From assembly GCA_028583415.1 (NCBI GenBank), contig CM053276.1, forward strand, positions 64,441,071-64,505,070: a stretch of DNA of 64,000 nt, read 5' to 3'. Below the pieces are notes generated by a model. It was not told where the DNA came from. It saw only the letters and a program-made list of their open reading frames with translations, and searched no databases. The DNA is from Protea cynaroides (Eukaryota > Streptophyta > Magnoliopsida > Proteales > Proteaceae). The number at the start of each line of letters is the position of its first letter. The stretch's first letter is position 1. Positions 32,620 to 46,150 of this stretch are shown here, one piece after another. A program made the position numbers and the translations under genes.

Positions 32620-35201
32620 TGTCACACCCCAATTCTGAACCAAGCAGAATGGTGTGATGAATCGTCTATGAACCAACGGTTCAATCAGGATCTCATATAG
32701 GCCGTGTCTATTTCATTAAACCAGATACAACCACAACCATAATCAGAGTAAATAAACAATAGCGGAAGTCTTTAATATAAATGAACTGAGTCCAGCATTC
32801 TACAGTCCAACTACTCTGGCTAACAACATTCTCCAGCCAACTCCAAGATCGTCGGCATCTTTGGTAAATTCACCATTTCCTCTCTCTTGTTCTTTCTCCA
32901 TTTTACTTTCTTCTCTCTCGCCACACGGACCAACATAGATTTTCGCCAGAGTCATGACAATCCAAATTACTTTAGCCCCACTTTGGCCTAAAACTCAACT
33001 TTGGGTTTGGTACTTCCCAAAACAATTGATCGTGGTTCCTAAGGTTTTTCATCCATTTGATCTCCACCCACAGTGATAACATAATTATCTAATTATCTCC
33101 AAATGACTAAAGACATAAAATAAAATAATCTATAACATGTTCTGATAATCAAACAACTAAATCTAATAAAAAATACATGAGTTGCACTCGCATGACGAAT
33201 CATGCGACTCCACCAAAGCTCCCACATCCATCGCAACAACATGTTCGTACATTAGTGCATTCATATAATCTTCCACGGTAGGACCTGCATAATCAACTAA
33301 AATATTCAATGTCGAAAGGGTGAGCACACATCATGGCTCAGTGAGCAAACAAAACAATACAACAAACATATGCATACATTCAATTCATATCTTTGGTATG
33401 GTTTATAAGTTTGTAATGTGCAATAGAAAGGATTGGTGGCCGCCGCACCTCTATATACTAGTGTGTGAAGCCGCCCAATGAATCAAATACCATTGTCGTC
33501 CCATATGCACCCATCATGGAATAGAGATAGAGCTAAAGTGCCCGAATCAAACACCGCATAACACTTCCCCTGATGCCCTACCCATACCAACACATAAGCC
33601 CCTATTGGCGAGGGCTTGTAAACTGGGCTCGCAACTAACCAATCCTAATGTCAAACAGTGTATCCAAGTCCTCACCCCAACATCCCTCAATATGTCCATG
33701 GAGATAGAGCTATGGCCCCCCGGTAGAGTCAGAGACTACACGGTCCGAGACCACCTCCCCTGATGCCCTACGACATAATAGTTTTGCTAAGGTAATGGCG
33801 ATACGATGATGTCAGTGGACAAGACTTGAGTAGAGATATAGCTAGAGTCTGATGACCAGGATGAACCACAATGTCACGTCCTCCCCCTGATGCACCACTT
33901 GCATCAAGCACACTAACCACACATATACATTCACATGCTTATTCCAAGCATCATTATCATCATCATATTATAAATAAATAGAATTAAATATGCATGAGCA
34001 GTAATAGCAGGAATATTGGATGACATGTGAAATGCACATTACAAGCATACAAACATAGAATCATTCATGGCATTGGACTAAATAAGTAAAATAGTTTATT
34101 ATTAGCCAATTAATTTAGGTCTTGTTCCCTCACCTTTGGTCAGTGGTTGTCCCTCTTCAAGCTTTGTAAATCACTTTTAGACTACTTGGAAACCTAACAA
34201 TTTATAGATTTTAAATTAGAGTTTATTTCCAGCAATTCAGACTTCTAAAAACTGAGTGGTCGCAGGTGTGGCTGCACCTGTAGTCTCAGTTTCTGCGACC
34301 ACAGGGTGTGTGGTCACAAGGTGTGGTCGCATATCATGCCACTACACATGCGACCACACCCTTCCTGGAACTTCCCGAGGGTGTGTGGTCGGTTATGTGT
34401 GTCTCGTGTGGTCGCATATCAGCAACCACACATGCGACCACACATGTAATGGTCGACTTTTCCACTCCCAACTCAATTCCTTCATGTTTTGATTCCTTGA
34501 CTCATCATCATGATCCTTTCTATGATTGTTCTATGGCTTAAAATTCTATTTTACATAATCCATCATCCTAATAGTTTCCCTCCATGGATCTCTTAGAATT
34601 TTTCCATGGTTTGATGATTGGGGTCTCACTTTGAATCACTATCTCCTCCATGATCTATTCTAGGTATTCAACTGATGTGGGGGATGGTTTCATACCTTAT
34701 ACTTGTTGAAGATTTAGTGTTCTCTTTGAATTTCCTTCTCTTAGTCTTCTTCTTATATTCTCCTTATCTTTCTCCTCTTCTCTTCCTCTTTCTTTCAGTT
34801 TGAGTTCTAAAAGGATGAAAGAGACTACGGGACATCCTATATATAGAGGAAAACCCTCCATATAGAGTCCTACTTAGATTGGAAAAGATTGGATTAGGAA
34901 GGTTTCCTAATCACGAAGCCTGTCTGACTTCATGTGGTCGCAGGTGTGGTCGCAGAACCCATCGACCACACAGCCAAAAACTGCAACCATACGTCTCAGA
35001 CTTCTGTGGTCGCTTTATTCTGAGGTGTGGTCGACCACACCTGTTTAGGTATGCGACCACACACTCCTAATTAGCTAATTTTGGGTTCAATTTCATACCT
35101 AGTCTTGTGGTTTCTTCACGCACTTGGTCCTCTTGGCCCGACCATGATAGGGAGACCTGATACATGGTGGTAAGACTGGTTAGTACGATACGGGTCTTAC
35201 A
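32620..35201 (-). mobile_element. 5' LTR of element A
   Basis: 2582 bases, the same as the 3' LTR apart from point changes and an extra block of about 280 bases at 32791. TATA box at 34838-34845; CGACCACA clusters at 34255-34460 and 34935-35070; conserved short frame at 33180-33296 (VDYAGPTVEDYMNAL). Confidence 0.92.
32791..33079. other. Extra block found only in the 5' LTR of A
   Basis: About 280 bases between AACTGAG and CATAATTATCT, absent from the 3' LTR and from E and F. It is CT-rich with no clear ends or duplication. Origin unknown; a captured gene piece is possible. Confidence 0.7.
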
Positions 35202-35206
35202 TATCC
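35202..35206. repeat. Target duplication of A, right (TATCC)
   Basis: Identical to 18556-18560. Confidence 0.95.
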
Positions 35207-36798
35207 TGTATCACTCGGGAAAAGCCAATGTGGTGGCTGATGCTCTAAGTAGGAAGGCATTGGTCTCAATCGAAGGAGAGGACCTTGAGACCACAAAATG
35301 TGCTGAGGGGTGTAACATGGCCCATACCTTGGTCACCACCCCTTCCCCGATTGTTGAAGCTTCTACTACAAATACCGTGGTGTCAAATTGGGTTGAAACA
35401 ACCACAGAGTTACTCAATGCCTTAACCATCCAACCCACCCTGTTGGATGAAATCAAATAGGCAATCAACAATGATATTCAATTAAAGACTCTTAAGTAGG
35501 ACCTTGAGAAAGGTAAGCAAGACCCAGATTTTTCTTTGGACAACAGGGAATAATTAGATACAGAGGAAGATTATGTGTGTCAAAAACTATTAAAACTTTA
35601 AAGGAAACCATCATGATTGAAGCTTACTCCTCTCCTTACATAGTTTGTCTTGGTAGTACCAAAATGTACTAAGACTTTAAGGAAGTTTATTGGTGGAGAG
35701 GTATGAAGCCTAATGTGGTAGATTTTATATACAAGTGTCTTACTTGTCAGCATGTACATGCAGATTGTCAGAGGCTGCCTGGGTTGCTTCAATTGATACC
35801 AATCTTGGAGTGAAAATGAAATCACATTACTATGGATTTTGTGATGGGTTTACCCTTGACTCCGAACTCCATCGATACAGTTTGGATAATCGTGGACCAC
35901 CTCACTAAGGTAACCTGTTTCATAGCTGTCCGACCACAGTACACCATAGATAGGTTGGCCAAGTTGTATGTGGATAACATAGTGAGGTTACATGGAGTAC
36001 CAACAAGTATAGTGTCGGATAGAGATCCGAGATTTACATCCAAGCTATGGGTAGTTTGCAAAGAGCAATGGGAACACAGTTAAAGTTTCGCACCGCGTTT
36101 CATCTTGAGACAGATGGATAGTCAGAGCACACTGTTCAAATATTAGAAGACATGCTCCGAGCGTGTACCTTAAATTTTAAAGGCAGTTGGGATAAATATC
36201 TATTTTTGATCAAGTTTGCCTATAATAACAGCTTCCAGGCTACCATTGGTGCTGCTCCATATGAGGTGTTATATGGTAAGCGATGTAGAACCCCTCTGTA
36301 TTGGAATGAAGTGGGAGAGCATAGAATACTGGGGTCAAATATTATTCAGGAAACATGTGATAAGGTAGATCTGATCAGAGAAAGAATAAAAGTAGCCCAG
36401 AGCAGGCATAAAAGTTACGTTGATGTACTGCATAAGGACTTAGAATTTTAAGTTGGGGATAAAGTTTTCTTGAAAGTGTCGTCCCACTGAGGCATTTGGC
36501 GCTTTGGTAAGAAAGGGAAACTGAGTCCTAGATACATCAGTTTGTATGAGATCTTGAAGAGATGTGAAAAGGTGGCATACAACTGGCCTTGCCTCCAGTA
36601 CTGTCGAAAGTTCATGACTTCTTCAATATTTCACTCCTTAAGAAGTATGTCCATGATCCTTCTCATATACTAAGTGCAAAAGTCCCCTAGATTGACCAGG
36701 ATTTGTCATGTACCATGGAACCAGTGGCAATCTTGAATAGAAAGGTTCAACAACTACGAAACCATTATATTCCCTTTGTAAAGGTCCATTGGAGTAGT
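35202..36798 (+). pseudogene. pol: pol of element C, piece 2 (RNase H end, IN, start of CHD)
   Basis: It resumes after A with LYHSGKANVVADALSRKA. A variable linker follows, then the integrase zinc region (YWWRGMKPNVVDF, CLTCQH near 35690-35760) and the core: MDFVMGLPLTPNS at 35832, SDRDPRFTSKLW near 36020, then E in SEHTVQILEDMLRAC near 36125. FAYNNSFQATI and FLKVS follow. The chromodomain begins near 36720 and is cut by solo LTR D after VKVHWS. Stops and small indels are common (for example 35458, 35800, 36118, 36449). Confidence 0.88.
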
Positions 36799-38069
36799 TG
36801 TGAGACCCACACCTGAAATCCTTAAGGATTCGGATCCTTTATACCAAGTCTCACTGTGCCAACCCTTGGCACCTGGATATCTTGACCTTTACTTTGATTT
36901 CGGGTCAAACCCTTGAGTGATTAATGTTAGATGAGTATGAGTAATAAGACTTAATAGACCTAGGAAGTGTTTCCAATGGCTAGGGCCCATCAAACCAAGC
37001 CCAAGCCCATGAATTGGCTCAACTGGTAGATCGTACAACCAAACCAGTTAACCACAATAACAGGTCAACCACGTGAACTGGTCAACTGCAGGAATCGATC
37101 TCACGTAATCGATAGACCACTACTGGTAGCATGAACCGGATGACCGTTCACCCTGTAAAACCTCCAAAAAACCTTCTGGAACTCTACTGTTATAACAGTG
37201 TGTTAAACCAGATGACCAACCGATTGAACGATCAACCACCTCTTCTACTGGTCACTAATAATTAAACTTTCCTAAGTGTTGAGTGGTAGACCAAACTGGT
37301 TGACCGCTCTACCGGTTTCATTTGTCGATTCAGCCAATTTGGCCTATAAGCCTAGTCTGACCTTGGGAATGTTATCCCTTCGGTTTCCAACCTACATTGG
37401 GACCCGTGTATAGACCCTAGGACTTGTTTGCATTGGTTTAAAAACTATTCATCAATCTAATCAAGTTATCTAATAGAATAGGTAAAACATCGCGGGTAGT
37501 GGGCGAAGTCTTTTGCCAGCTTCAAGGTTTTTTAGCACCTTTGGTATCTACAGGTGAGGGGAATTGGGTACTCGTAGTGTTTGAGCATTTGGGTGTTTGG
37601 TGATGATTGTTGTTTTTATTTTCATAACATGTCATCCAATAAACTGTATTAACTATTCATGCATTTGCATTATATATCAATTACAATGTATGTTAGAAAT
37701 ATTGTATCGTGGTCGTGTGGAGTATGGGAGTACAATACATAGTCCACGAGATGTAGGATGAGAAATGTATGTTGTTGTGCGCATGACCATGTATGGTAGC
37801 CGGGTGATGTATGGGAGTAGATGCACACATGCTGCATTGATCTGCTTGTATTCTAGTGGGGACACGGTGATCTATGGGAGTAGTGATCCGGGGATCGCCA
37901 TTGGGGTGCAACCCATGTATGGTGGTTCCTGTAACGTGTGACTTCATGAATTCACGTTGGGATTTGACTAGTCCACAATGGAGCATGACGAACTATGGGA
38001 GTAGGGAGTCAGGGTCTCTATTGGGACCCAGCCTTGTTATGTCCATATATGATGGACGTACAGAGGAGA
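36799..38069 (+). mobile_element. Solo LTR D, left part
   Basis: It starts TGTGAGACCC inside the chromodomain of C and is interrupted by element E; the rest is 60382-61543. Two or three copies of a TATGGGAGTAG module followed by GGATC-x-CATTGGGGTGCAACC-like sequence lie at 37710-38035. It resembles the LTR of C more than those of A, E or F. Confidence 0.8.
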
Positions 38070-40401
38070 TGTCACACCCCAATTCTGGACATGTCACATC
38101 CCAATTCTAGACTAACTAGTAGTGTGATGAACCGCTATAAGAACCAACGGTTCAAGCTAGGATCTCGTAAGACTGTTTCAACAATCTAAACCAAACGCAT
38201 TCCACATCATAATTTTAGATAATAAAATAAATAACGGAAGTCTTTATCAATAATGAACTAAGTATTTACAATGATAAGTAATTAAATAATCTAGTTATCT
38301 CCAAATAACCATGACATAATTATAACAAACTATTACAAATATCAAACTACAAAAGTCAAACACTAAGCGTAAACATAGTTGAAACACTCGCTTGATGAGT
38401 CATATTCGTCGTCTATAGCTTGCTCGTCCATAGCCACCACATGTCCATACTTGGCGCATTCATGTAGTCTTCAACAGTACTACCTGCATCATTAGAAACT
38501 AAAAATAATTACTCGTGTGAGGGTCAACTCTCCAACATGAGCTCGTGAGTAAACAAAATAATGCACAAACATATGCATGCATTCAATTCATATCTTTGGT
38601 TTGATTTTAAGTTTGCAACTGTGCTATAGAAAGGATTAGCGACTATCGTACCTCTATACAAGAGTGTGTGAATCAACCCAATGGATTAAACACCATTACC
38701 GTCCCACATGCACCCATCATGGATTAGAGATAGAGCTAAAGTGTCTGGATCACACACCGCCAACACTTTCCCTGATGCCCTATCCATACCAGTACATATG
38801 CCTCTACTGGGGAGGGCTTGCAAACTGGGCTTAGCTAACCAATCCTAATGCCATCCAAATGTATCCAAGGCCTCACCCCAGCATCAATACATCCATAAAG
38901 ATAGAGCAAAGGCCCCTCGACAGAGTCCAAGACCACACGGTCTGAGACCATCTCCCCTGATGCCCTACGACGTAATAGTTCCACTAAAGTAATGGTGATA
39001 TGACAATGTCAGTAGGTAGGACTTGAGTAGAGATAGAGCTAGAGTCTAGTGACCAGGCTGAATCACAATGCCACATCCTCCCCCTGATGCTCTACTCGCA
39101 TCCAACACACCAACCACATACACAATCACATGCCTAGTATTCCTAGCATCAACATCATGTTATAATAAACATAAATAAATATGCATGAGTAGATATATAA
39201 CAAGTATTGGATGACATGTGAGATGCACAAACAATCATACAAGGCATGACATCATATTACATAGTAGAAAATAAAAGGAAAAAGATAGCTTGTTATTAGT
39301 CAATTAGTTTAGGTCTTGTTCCCTCACCTTTGATTGATGTTTGTTCCTCTTCCAAGCTTTGGAAATTACTTTGAATCTATTGAAAACCTAAGAAATTTAT
39401 GGATTTAAGTTAGGATTCGATTGTACCAAGTTATAGTAGTCAAAAATTTTGTTTGGTCTCAAAATATGCTTGCTAAAACTGTGTGATCGACCCCTATGGT
39501 CTCAGTATATGTCAACTACACAATGTGTGGTTGACCCCTATGGTCGCACTACATGCGACCGCAGCATGTGACCACAAGATTTTTGGGAACTTCCTGAATA
39601 GCTATAGTCTATAGTATGTGACCACATGATTTTTGGTAAGTTTTTCTCATACAATCTGAGTTCTTCCTGAGCCGATTTCTTCACTCATCAGTAGGGTTCA
39701 TCCTATGGTCAACCTATGGCCATTAAATCACAATTTTACATAATTATATACCCTAACCTATTCTCCATGATCCCTTTTAAGGTTTGCTTAAGAAACCCCA
39801 TAGTTTAGACCTTACATTGGGTTTGATGTCTCAATTTATAATGGAAACTCCTTTTCTATGTGTTCTACGGCTATAGAGACGAGTTCCATTCCTTAAGCCT
39901 GTTGTAGAGAGTCTAAACCTTCTCTGCAAAAACCCTTCTCCTAGCCTTTCTCTCTAAGCCTCCTTCTTTTTCTCTTCCTCTCCCAGGTTTAGGGTTTGAG
40001 GTTGCTCCAAAAGAGCAAGAGAGGGTAGAGGGACATCCCCTATATAGAGAGAAACTCTCCATATAGAGCCCTCCAATAATTAGGAAAGAGATCCCCTTTG
40101 ATTTGGAAAGTTTCCAAATCACGGAGTCTGATCTGGCAACGTGCGATCGACTCGTGTGGTCGCAAAATCCGTTGACCACACAATCCAAAACAGTCGACCA
40201 CACATGTGTGGTCTCATGTGGCCGACCACATGTATCGACCACACAAACCAAATTTGTTGGTTTTTAGTTTTTGACTGGTTTGCTCACCTGGCTTTGTGGT
40301 TTCTTCATACGATTGGTCCATCGAAGCCGATTATGATGGGAAGACCTATCATGACATAGGAACGTAAGGTTAGACCGGGTTCATGGCATGCAGGTCTTAC
40401 A
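38070..40401 (-). mobile_element. 3' LTR of element E
   Basis: 2332 bases. Its left end has a 22-base tandem duplication (38070-38091 and 38092-38113), both copies starting TGTCACA. TATA box TATATA at 40041. CGACCACAC clusters at 39480-39625 and 40140-40250. The conserved short frame at 38390-38490 reads GSTVEDYMNAP before a one-base shift. Confidence 0.9.
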
Positions 40402-40510
40402 ACTCCACCACCCTTAAAAGAAATTTTGTCCTCAAAATTTACACGTACGGATCTTACAACTCCCCCACCCTTAAAAGAAATTTCGTCCTTGAAATTTGAT
40501 TGTACTTCAG
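40393..40510. repeat. 59-bp duplication at LTR/purine-tract junction of E
   Basis: CTTACAACTCC followed by CACCCTTAAAAGAAATTT occurs twice, from about 40396 and 40453, so the LTR edge and purine tract are doubled. Confidence 0.8.
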
Positions 40511-43500
40511 AGTCGAATATGCAGGATTACTATTTCCACATGGCATTTCTCTTCTTCTAATGTAATATCTTTCACGTCTTAGCTTCGTCAGGTTACCTTC
40601 ACATAATAAATATCCTGGCTTCGGAGATGATGCACTTTCCAACTAATGATTTAGGCTAGTACCACTTCAAAAGTTAAGTCTTCTATCAAGTTCTGTAAAT
40701 CCACGGTCAATACTCGTGATGGATCTCTAACGTACTTCTTCAATAGAGACACACGAAATACATCGTGCACACTAGACATGGATGGCAGTAAAGCTAGCTA
40801 ATATGCAATTTTTCCATGTCTCTCTAAAATTTTTATAACTCTGACACAGCTTCCTATTCTTACCACACCATTTCAAACCATGCATAAGTGACATCATTAA
40901 GAACACTTTTCCATTTACGACAAATTCGAGGTCTTAGTGTCTCTTCTGACAACCTTGAGCTATTTTGGCCCTTTCTTTGATCTTGTATGCCACTTGACAG
41001 GTTTCTTCAATAGACTCAGGTTTTATAATTCCTTGTTCTCCGACTTCATTCCAAAATAGGGGAGTTTGACATTTCTACCGTACCATGCTTCATAGGTGAC
41101 ATCTATATGGTAGCTTGGTAGTAATATCGATCAGCGACAACTTCTCAACTCAAGCTCTTTTAAAAATAATTTCACAGGCTTGGAGAATACCTCCTAGGAT
41201 CTATATAGTCTGCTTCGACTATCCGTCGATTTGAGGGTGAAATACGGTGCTAAACTTTAACTTTGTTTCCATCGCTTTTTATAGTCCATCCCAAAACTTC
41301 GAGGTAAAGCGTAAGCCTCTATCAGACAGTATGCTCTTAAGCAAATCATTCAGTCTGACAATATTATTTGCATACAGTCTTACTAGCCGCTCCAAGGTAT
41401 ACTGAGGTCGTATAGCAATGAAACGAGCCATCTTTATAAGGCGATCAATAATCACCCAAATTGCGTCAATTGATCTGGGAGTCAATGGTAAACCGGTGAC
41501 ATAGTCCATTGTAATGCAGTTTCACTTCCAAACTCGCTCCAATAGTGGTTGTAGTAAGCCTACTGGTCTTTGTCTTTTAGCCTTTACTTGCTGACAATTT
41601 AGACATTGAAACACGTACTAAGCCACATCTGTTATCATTCCTCTCCACTAGTATAATCTCTTCAGGTCATGGTACATTTTAGTACTATCGAGATGTACTG
41701 AATACGGTGTAGAATGAGCTTTTAGCATTATTCTCTGTCAAAGGTCCAAATCTTTGCCTTTAAGTATGTTCAACCATCCTCTATATCTTAGGACCTTATC
41801 TGTATCTAAATGTAAAATCAAGATTTGATTTACCTTTCTCTAAATCTTCTTGTATTGTCCTCAGATAAGGATCTAATAGAATTGCTGCCTTTACTTCGTC
41901 TATCAAATCAGAGACGATCTTTAATGCTACGAACGCAAGTGAGGAACTATTGCTTTAATAAGTTTATCCATAAGTTCTCCTTCAATTGGATCATCATGAG
42001 TTTCTATTATATGCTGCTCTTTTTCCTAATCTGAAACAGTTGCTGCAGAGCATAAGGCGACGTTCGTACTAGGTCCTCCTTCTGGCTTCATTATCATCTT
42101 TTTGCTCAAAGCCTTAGCTACCACATTAGCCTTGCTCGGGTGACACTGAATATCCTAGTCTTAATCCTTCATGAGTTCCAACCATCTCCTTACCCTCATG
42201 TTCAATTTTTTCTGGGTGAAGAGATAAGTAAAACTCTTGTGATCCCATTTAATCTGAAATTCTTCTCCGTATAGATAATATCTCTATGTTTTGATTGCAT
42301 GAATCACCACTGCTAACTCCAAGTCATAAGTAGGGTAACTCTTCTCATGTTCTCTCAATTGTCTTGACACATATATACAATCACTTGTTCTCCTTGCATC
42401 AGCACACATCTCAAACCTAATCTAGAGGCATCGGTGTTAGGGTAAAGGGTTTATCAGATGTTGGATTGGTCAAGATGGATGCCAATATCAGTCTTGCCTT
42501 CAGAGTTTGAAAATACTCTTCTTATTGGTGGGTCCAAATAAATTTCTCTCCCTTCCTGGTTAGCTTAGTAAGAGGTATGGCGATCCTAGAGTAGTCGAAT
42601 CGTTTGTAATAACTAACTAAACCCAAGAACTTCTGACCTCCACAAGGTTTTTAGGTGCTTCTCATCCCACAATAGCTTCTATTTTGTTGGGGTTTACTTT
42701 TATTCTTTTTGTAAAACTATGTAACCTAAGAAAGTCACCTCATTTAACCAAAACTCACACTTCTTGAACTTGGCATAAAGCTTCTCCCTTCTCAACAGTT
42801 GTAAGGCTGCTTTAAGATTCATTCCATGACTTTCTTTGCCTTTGGAATAGACCAAAATATCATCGATAAAAGCTATGACCAAGTGTCCAACACGTCATAG
42901 AATACCTGGTTCATAAGCTCCATAAAATATGCTAGTGCATTGGTTAGTCCAAAAGACATGACATGACCAGAAACTCATAATGTCCATATTTGGTTCTGAA
43001 AGCTGTCTTCGGAATGTCACTATTCTTAATCTTCAATTGATGGTATCCTGACCGTAGATCGATTTTGAAAAACACCTTCGCTCCTTGCAACTGATCAATT
43101 AAATCATTAATCCGAGGTAGGGAATATCGATTCTTGATCATGAGCTTGTTCCATTCCTGGTAGTCTATACATAGTCGAATACTACCGTCCTTCTTCTTGA
43201 CAAATAACACTGGTGCTCCCCAAGGCGATATACTTGGTCGGATAAAACCCTTGTCTAATAACTCTTGTAGTTGAACCTTCAATTCCTTCAGTTTAGTTGG
43301 AGCCATTCGTATGGTGCTTTGGATACAGGTGTCGACCCTATTATTAAGTTTATAATGAACTCTATCGCACGATCAGGTGGCAACCCAGGTAAGTATTCTA
43401 GAAACACATAAGGGAATTTACACATCCCATCAAAATCTTCCATCTCTGGTGCCTCTTTGGTGTCATTTATCACAGATACCAGATATCCAACTCCTTCCTT

Positions 43501-43860
43501 TTCAAGGCATCTCTTCGCCTTAAGTGCAGAGAGGATAAGCTTCCGCTTCCTAGGCAATATGTTTCTAATAAAAATTAAATTTTGTGTCATATTAGTTCTT
43601 GAATGACAACCTCTTCAATGCACATAATAGTTTTGTAGAGTGTTGAGACAACTAATCCATTCCCAAGATGACGTCAATGTCTGCCATCTCAAGTTGAATT
43701 AGGTTGCATCCAAATTTTATCCATCCATACGATTCAGACATTGTTCATAACACTTATCTAATACAACCTCTAGTTCAAAAGGGCTTAAACTAGCAAACTC
43801 TAGTCTAAAAGTCTTAATGGCACGTCTAACCTCATTTTACCTCTTAGTTTTTCAAAGACT
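40490..43860 (-). pseudogene. pol: pol of element E (PR-RT-RNase H-IN-CHD), broken
   Basis: Only the end of protease is left (LEMADIDVILGMDW, near 43630-43700). RT lies at 42700-43310 (MAPTKLKELKVQLQELLDKG, WGAPVLFVKKKDGS, catalytic FIDDILVYS near 42860). RNase H pieces are near 42080-42480, integrase near 40900-41700 (MDYVTGLPLTPRS at 41509, RFTSKFW near 41300), and a faint chromodomain near 40500-40720. It has more shifts than A or F. The nearest relatives in the window are A, B and F. Confidence 0.85.
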
Positions 43861-43869
43861 ATCGCCAAT

Positions 43870-45050
43870 AATCTCATATTGCACTCATTAGTTAACATAT
43901 CTTTTATCACTGCTGTTCTACCCTGATCTATCTATCATACATCTTAAAAAGCATCTTTTGATTGGTTACTCTCTACATATCCTACATGTCTACTTATAAG
44001 CATTATGGTATATGCTTATATTTTTATTAATTCTGCCAAACTCTCTTTTGGTCTTTACTCAATCATCTCATTTGACCTTAGGAGTAACTCAATAGTAATT
44101 GTACTAAACCGAGTACTATCAATGCCACTACTCTTGATTCCATCCTTATATTTACTCTTTGATATGCTTTTAGAAATCTTTTGTCTTGTCAAGATTTATA
44201 CCGATATAGCCATCTTTAACTTTGTTTGAGCGCTATCTACTCTGTACTGGCTACTCCTGGTAGTTCTCATTTCTTGATCATGCACTCCTTTAAACCCATG
44301 ATTCAAATCTATCTATCCAGCAATCTTAAAATAGATTCTCCATTACTTCATCTGAGGTTTCTTGGCTATAGATACTAATCTAAATTCATTCATCTTCCCT
44401 TCAATAATTTTCCTTATTAACTAAGTATCTTTATCAACGGAGGTTGAAAATATAAGAATCAGAATGTTTATCCAAAAGCAATTCATTTTCTTCTTTCAAA
44501 TTTAGTATGATAACAAACACTTGTTTTATCTAGTGAATCTAGATTTGAAGGATCAAGAGTAAATCTATGGTAACCCAACCGACATCCAAAGGTTGTTAGG
44601 TTGCATGGTGGTCCAAGTATGTAAAAATAGAGGTTCTACAGCTCTTAACCTCCTGGTTAAAGGTTCTTTTGAGTATACAATGCCATTGGTCAAGCCATTA
44701 CATGAGTAAATCTTTGAGAAAATTTTGGTACATCAATAACTCAGGTATAAATCAGAAAAATATACATTTCGAAATGATTAAACCTTTAACTGTTCATTCG
44801 GTTCACATTTGTATTCATGTTTTCGATCATGAGAGTAGCTTAGATTAGTATGATCAGGGCCAATTATAAGGAAACAATATCTATAACTTCAATTGACATG
44901 TTGAATCGAAAAGGTATCCTGTTAAGGCACGATAATTTAGAATCAAGTATGTGCATTCTCTATAATCATAAGGGTAAGTCAACGATGCACCGCATCCTAT
45001 ATACACCTGTCTAGTTATATGGCCACAATAGATATGATCCCTTGCTAAAA
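43870..45050. other. Unrecognised DNA replacing most of gag (E)
   Basis: AT-rich sequence with no gag similarity, between the protease remnant and the gag N-terminal part. It may be an unrecognised insertion with deletion. Confidence 0.5.
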
Positions 45051-45600
45051 TTTTTTGAGGCTTCATCTTCAAAAAACATTCCTTAACCATTGTTGGATCA
45101 TTTTACCATGGTACAACTATCCCATACATCGATGGCTGATAAGGGTAACCACCTTGATACACTGCTTGTTGTGCACCAAGATTCTATACTGGGGTATACG
45201 TTACTAGGACCTACTGTATGGTAGGCACTGTGTTATAGCTAACAGGTGCTGGAGATACAGTGTTGCTACCAACTAGTATCATACATGGTCTGACCTAGAG
45301 GTGTTGGTGTAGCATTGGTAACTTGGGTAGTGGTTCCCATGGCAACTTGCATAGCCAGTATCATTTGTTGTTGCTTTTACATTTTGTCGGGCCAAGTTCA
45401 TTACAACCATGGCCAAGGCACTTGGTTGTCCAGGTAGATTGGCTGGACTGGCCTGGTTGTTCACCCCTTTGACTTGTTTCAGTTTAATTATCATTATTTG
45501 GCATCTACTCAGACGGGTTCTCATTATCAGATCTCGACCCAGATAGTGGTGGGGTCGGGTTGTGACCTCTTCTTAATGCTCAACGGTAATGGATCAGTGT
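45050..45600 (-). pseudogene. gag: gag N-terminal part of E, broken
   Basis: Minus strand: ALRRGHNPTPP-like start near 45575, a Gln/Asn-rich part and CFLKMKPQK near 45060, matching the gag start to IEHFLKMKPKE of A and F. Many stops and shifts. The capsid core and zinc knuckle are missing. Confidence 0.7.
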
Positions 45601-46135
45601 ATGGTAGATCTCACTCTAAGTCTCTACGTCATCCAGGAGTATAGCTTTATCTTCTTTTTATAGTTACTCTTATTTTTTGGTATGTGGCCATTGTTCTTCT
45701 ATTTCTGTTGGATTCAGCCCAAGATCTTTCCCTTTACCTCTGCACGGATTTAGGCTTTACTAGTCATTTTCCTTATTCCTCTGTCATACATCGAATTTCC
45801 ACATCTTGTGAGTACCAACTCGATATTCCAATTTTTTTATGCTTTATAGATGCTCCTTTCTTACTATTATGTTATATCTTTTGTATACTCAAGCAACTGT
45901 CTGATTTGTAGGCTGTACCCTATGTTATTTATTTTTTAGGATACATTTAGATCTTTTTTTTCTGTCTATATATACATATGGTTCCACCTTTTATATATAC
46001 ATTATTGTCTTGTTTAAGTTCTGCCTCAACCAACACATGTGTTTATGGTGTGTTTGTATTAAGGCTTTTAATTTTAACCTAACTCAGTTCATGACTCTTG
46101 TGGAAGTATTTATGTTTGATGGGTAGAGTCTTGAA
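45601..46135. other. Leader of element E without the extra gene
   Basis: The 250 bases next to the primer site match the spacer of A. The 1.2-1.4 kb extra gene present here in A and F is absent. Confidence 0.6.
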
Positions 46136-46147
46136 GCTCTGATACCA
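46136..46147 (-). promoter_or_regulatory. Primer binding site of E (initiator tRNA-Met)
   Basis: Complement of TGGTATCAGAGC, three bases from the LTR. Confidence 0.9.
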
Positions 46148-46150
46148 AGT

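Larger units (their letters stand above)
18561..35201 (-). mobile_element. Ty3/gypsy element A, complete but decayed
   Basis: Minus-strand Tekay-like chromovirus with two LTRs, primer site, extra opposite-strand gene, gag, pol and purine tract, bounded by TATCC duplications. Of its 16.6 kb, 4.37 kb is a later solo LTR. Comparing the first 170 or so bases of the two LTRs by eye gives about ten mismatches, so the insertion is not recent. Confidence 0.92.

Noticed and set aside
32601..32620. tRNA-like sequence
   Set aside because: Only the 12-base primer site complementary to tRNA-Met is there (also at 46136 and 49758); no tRNA gene fold.
44005..45911. Short plus-strand frames in the gag region of E
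   Set aside because: Hydrophobic, AT-driven, no recognisable motif and no relative in A or F.
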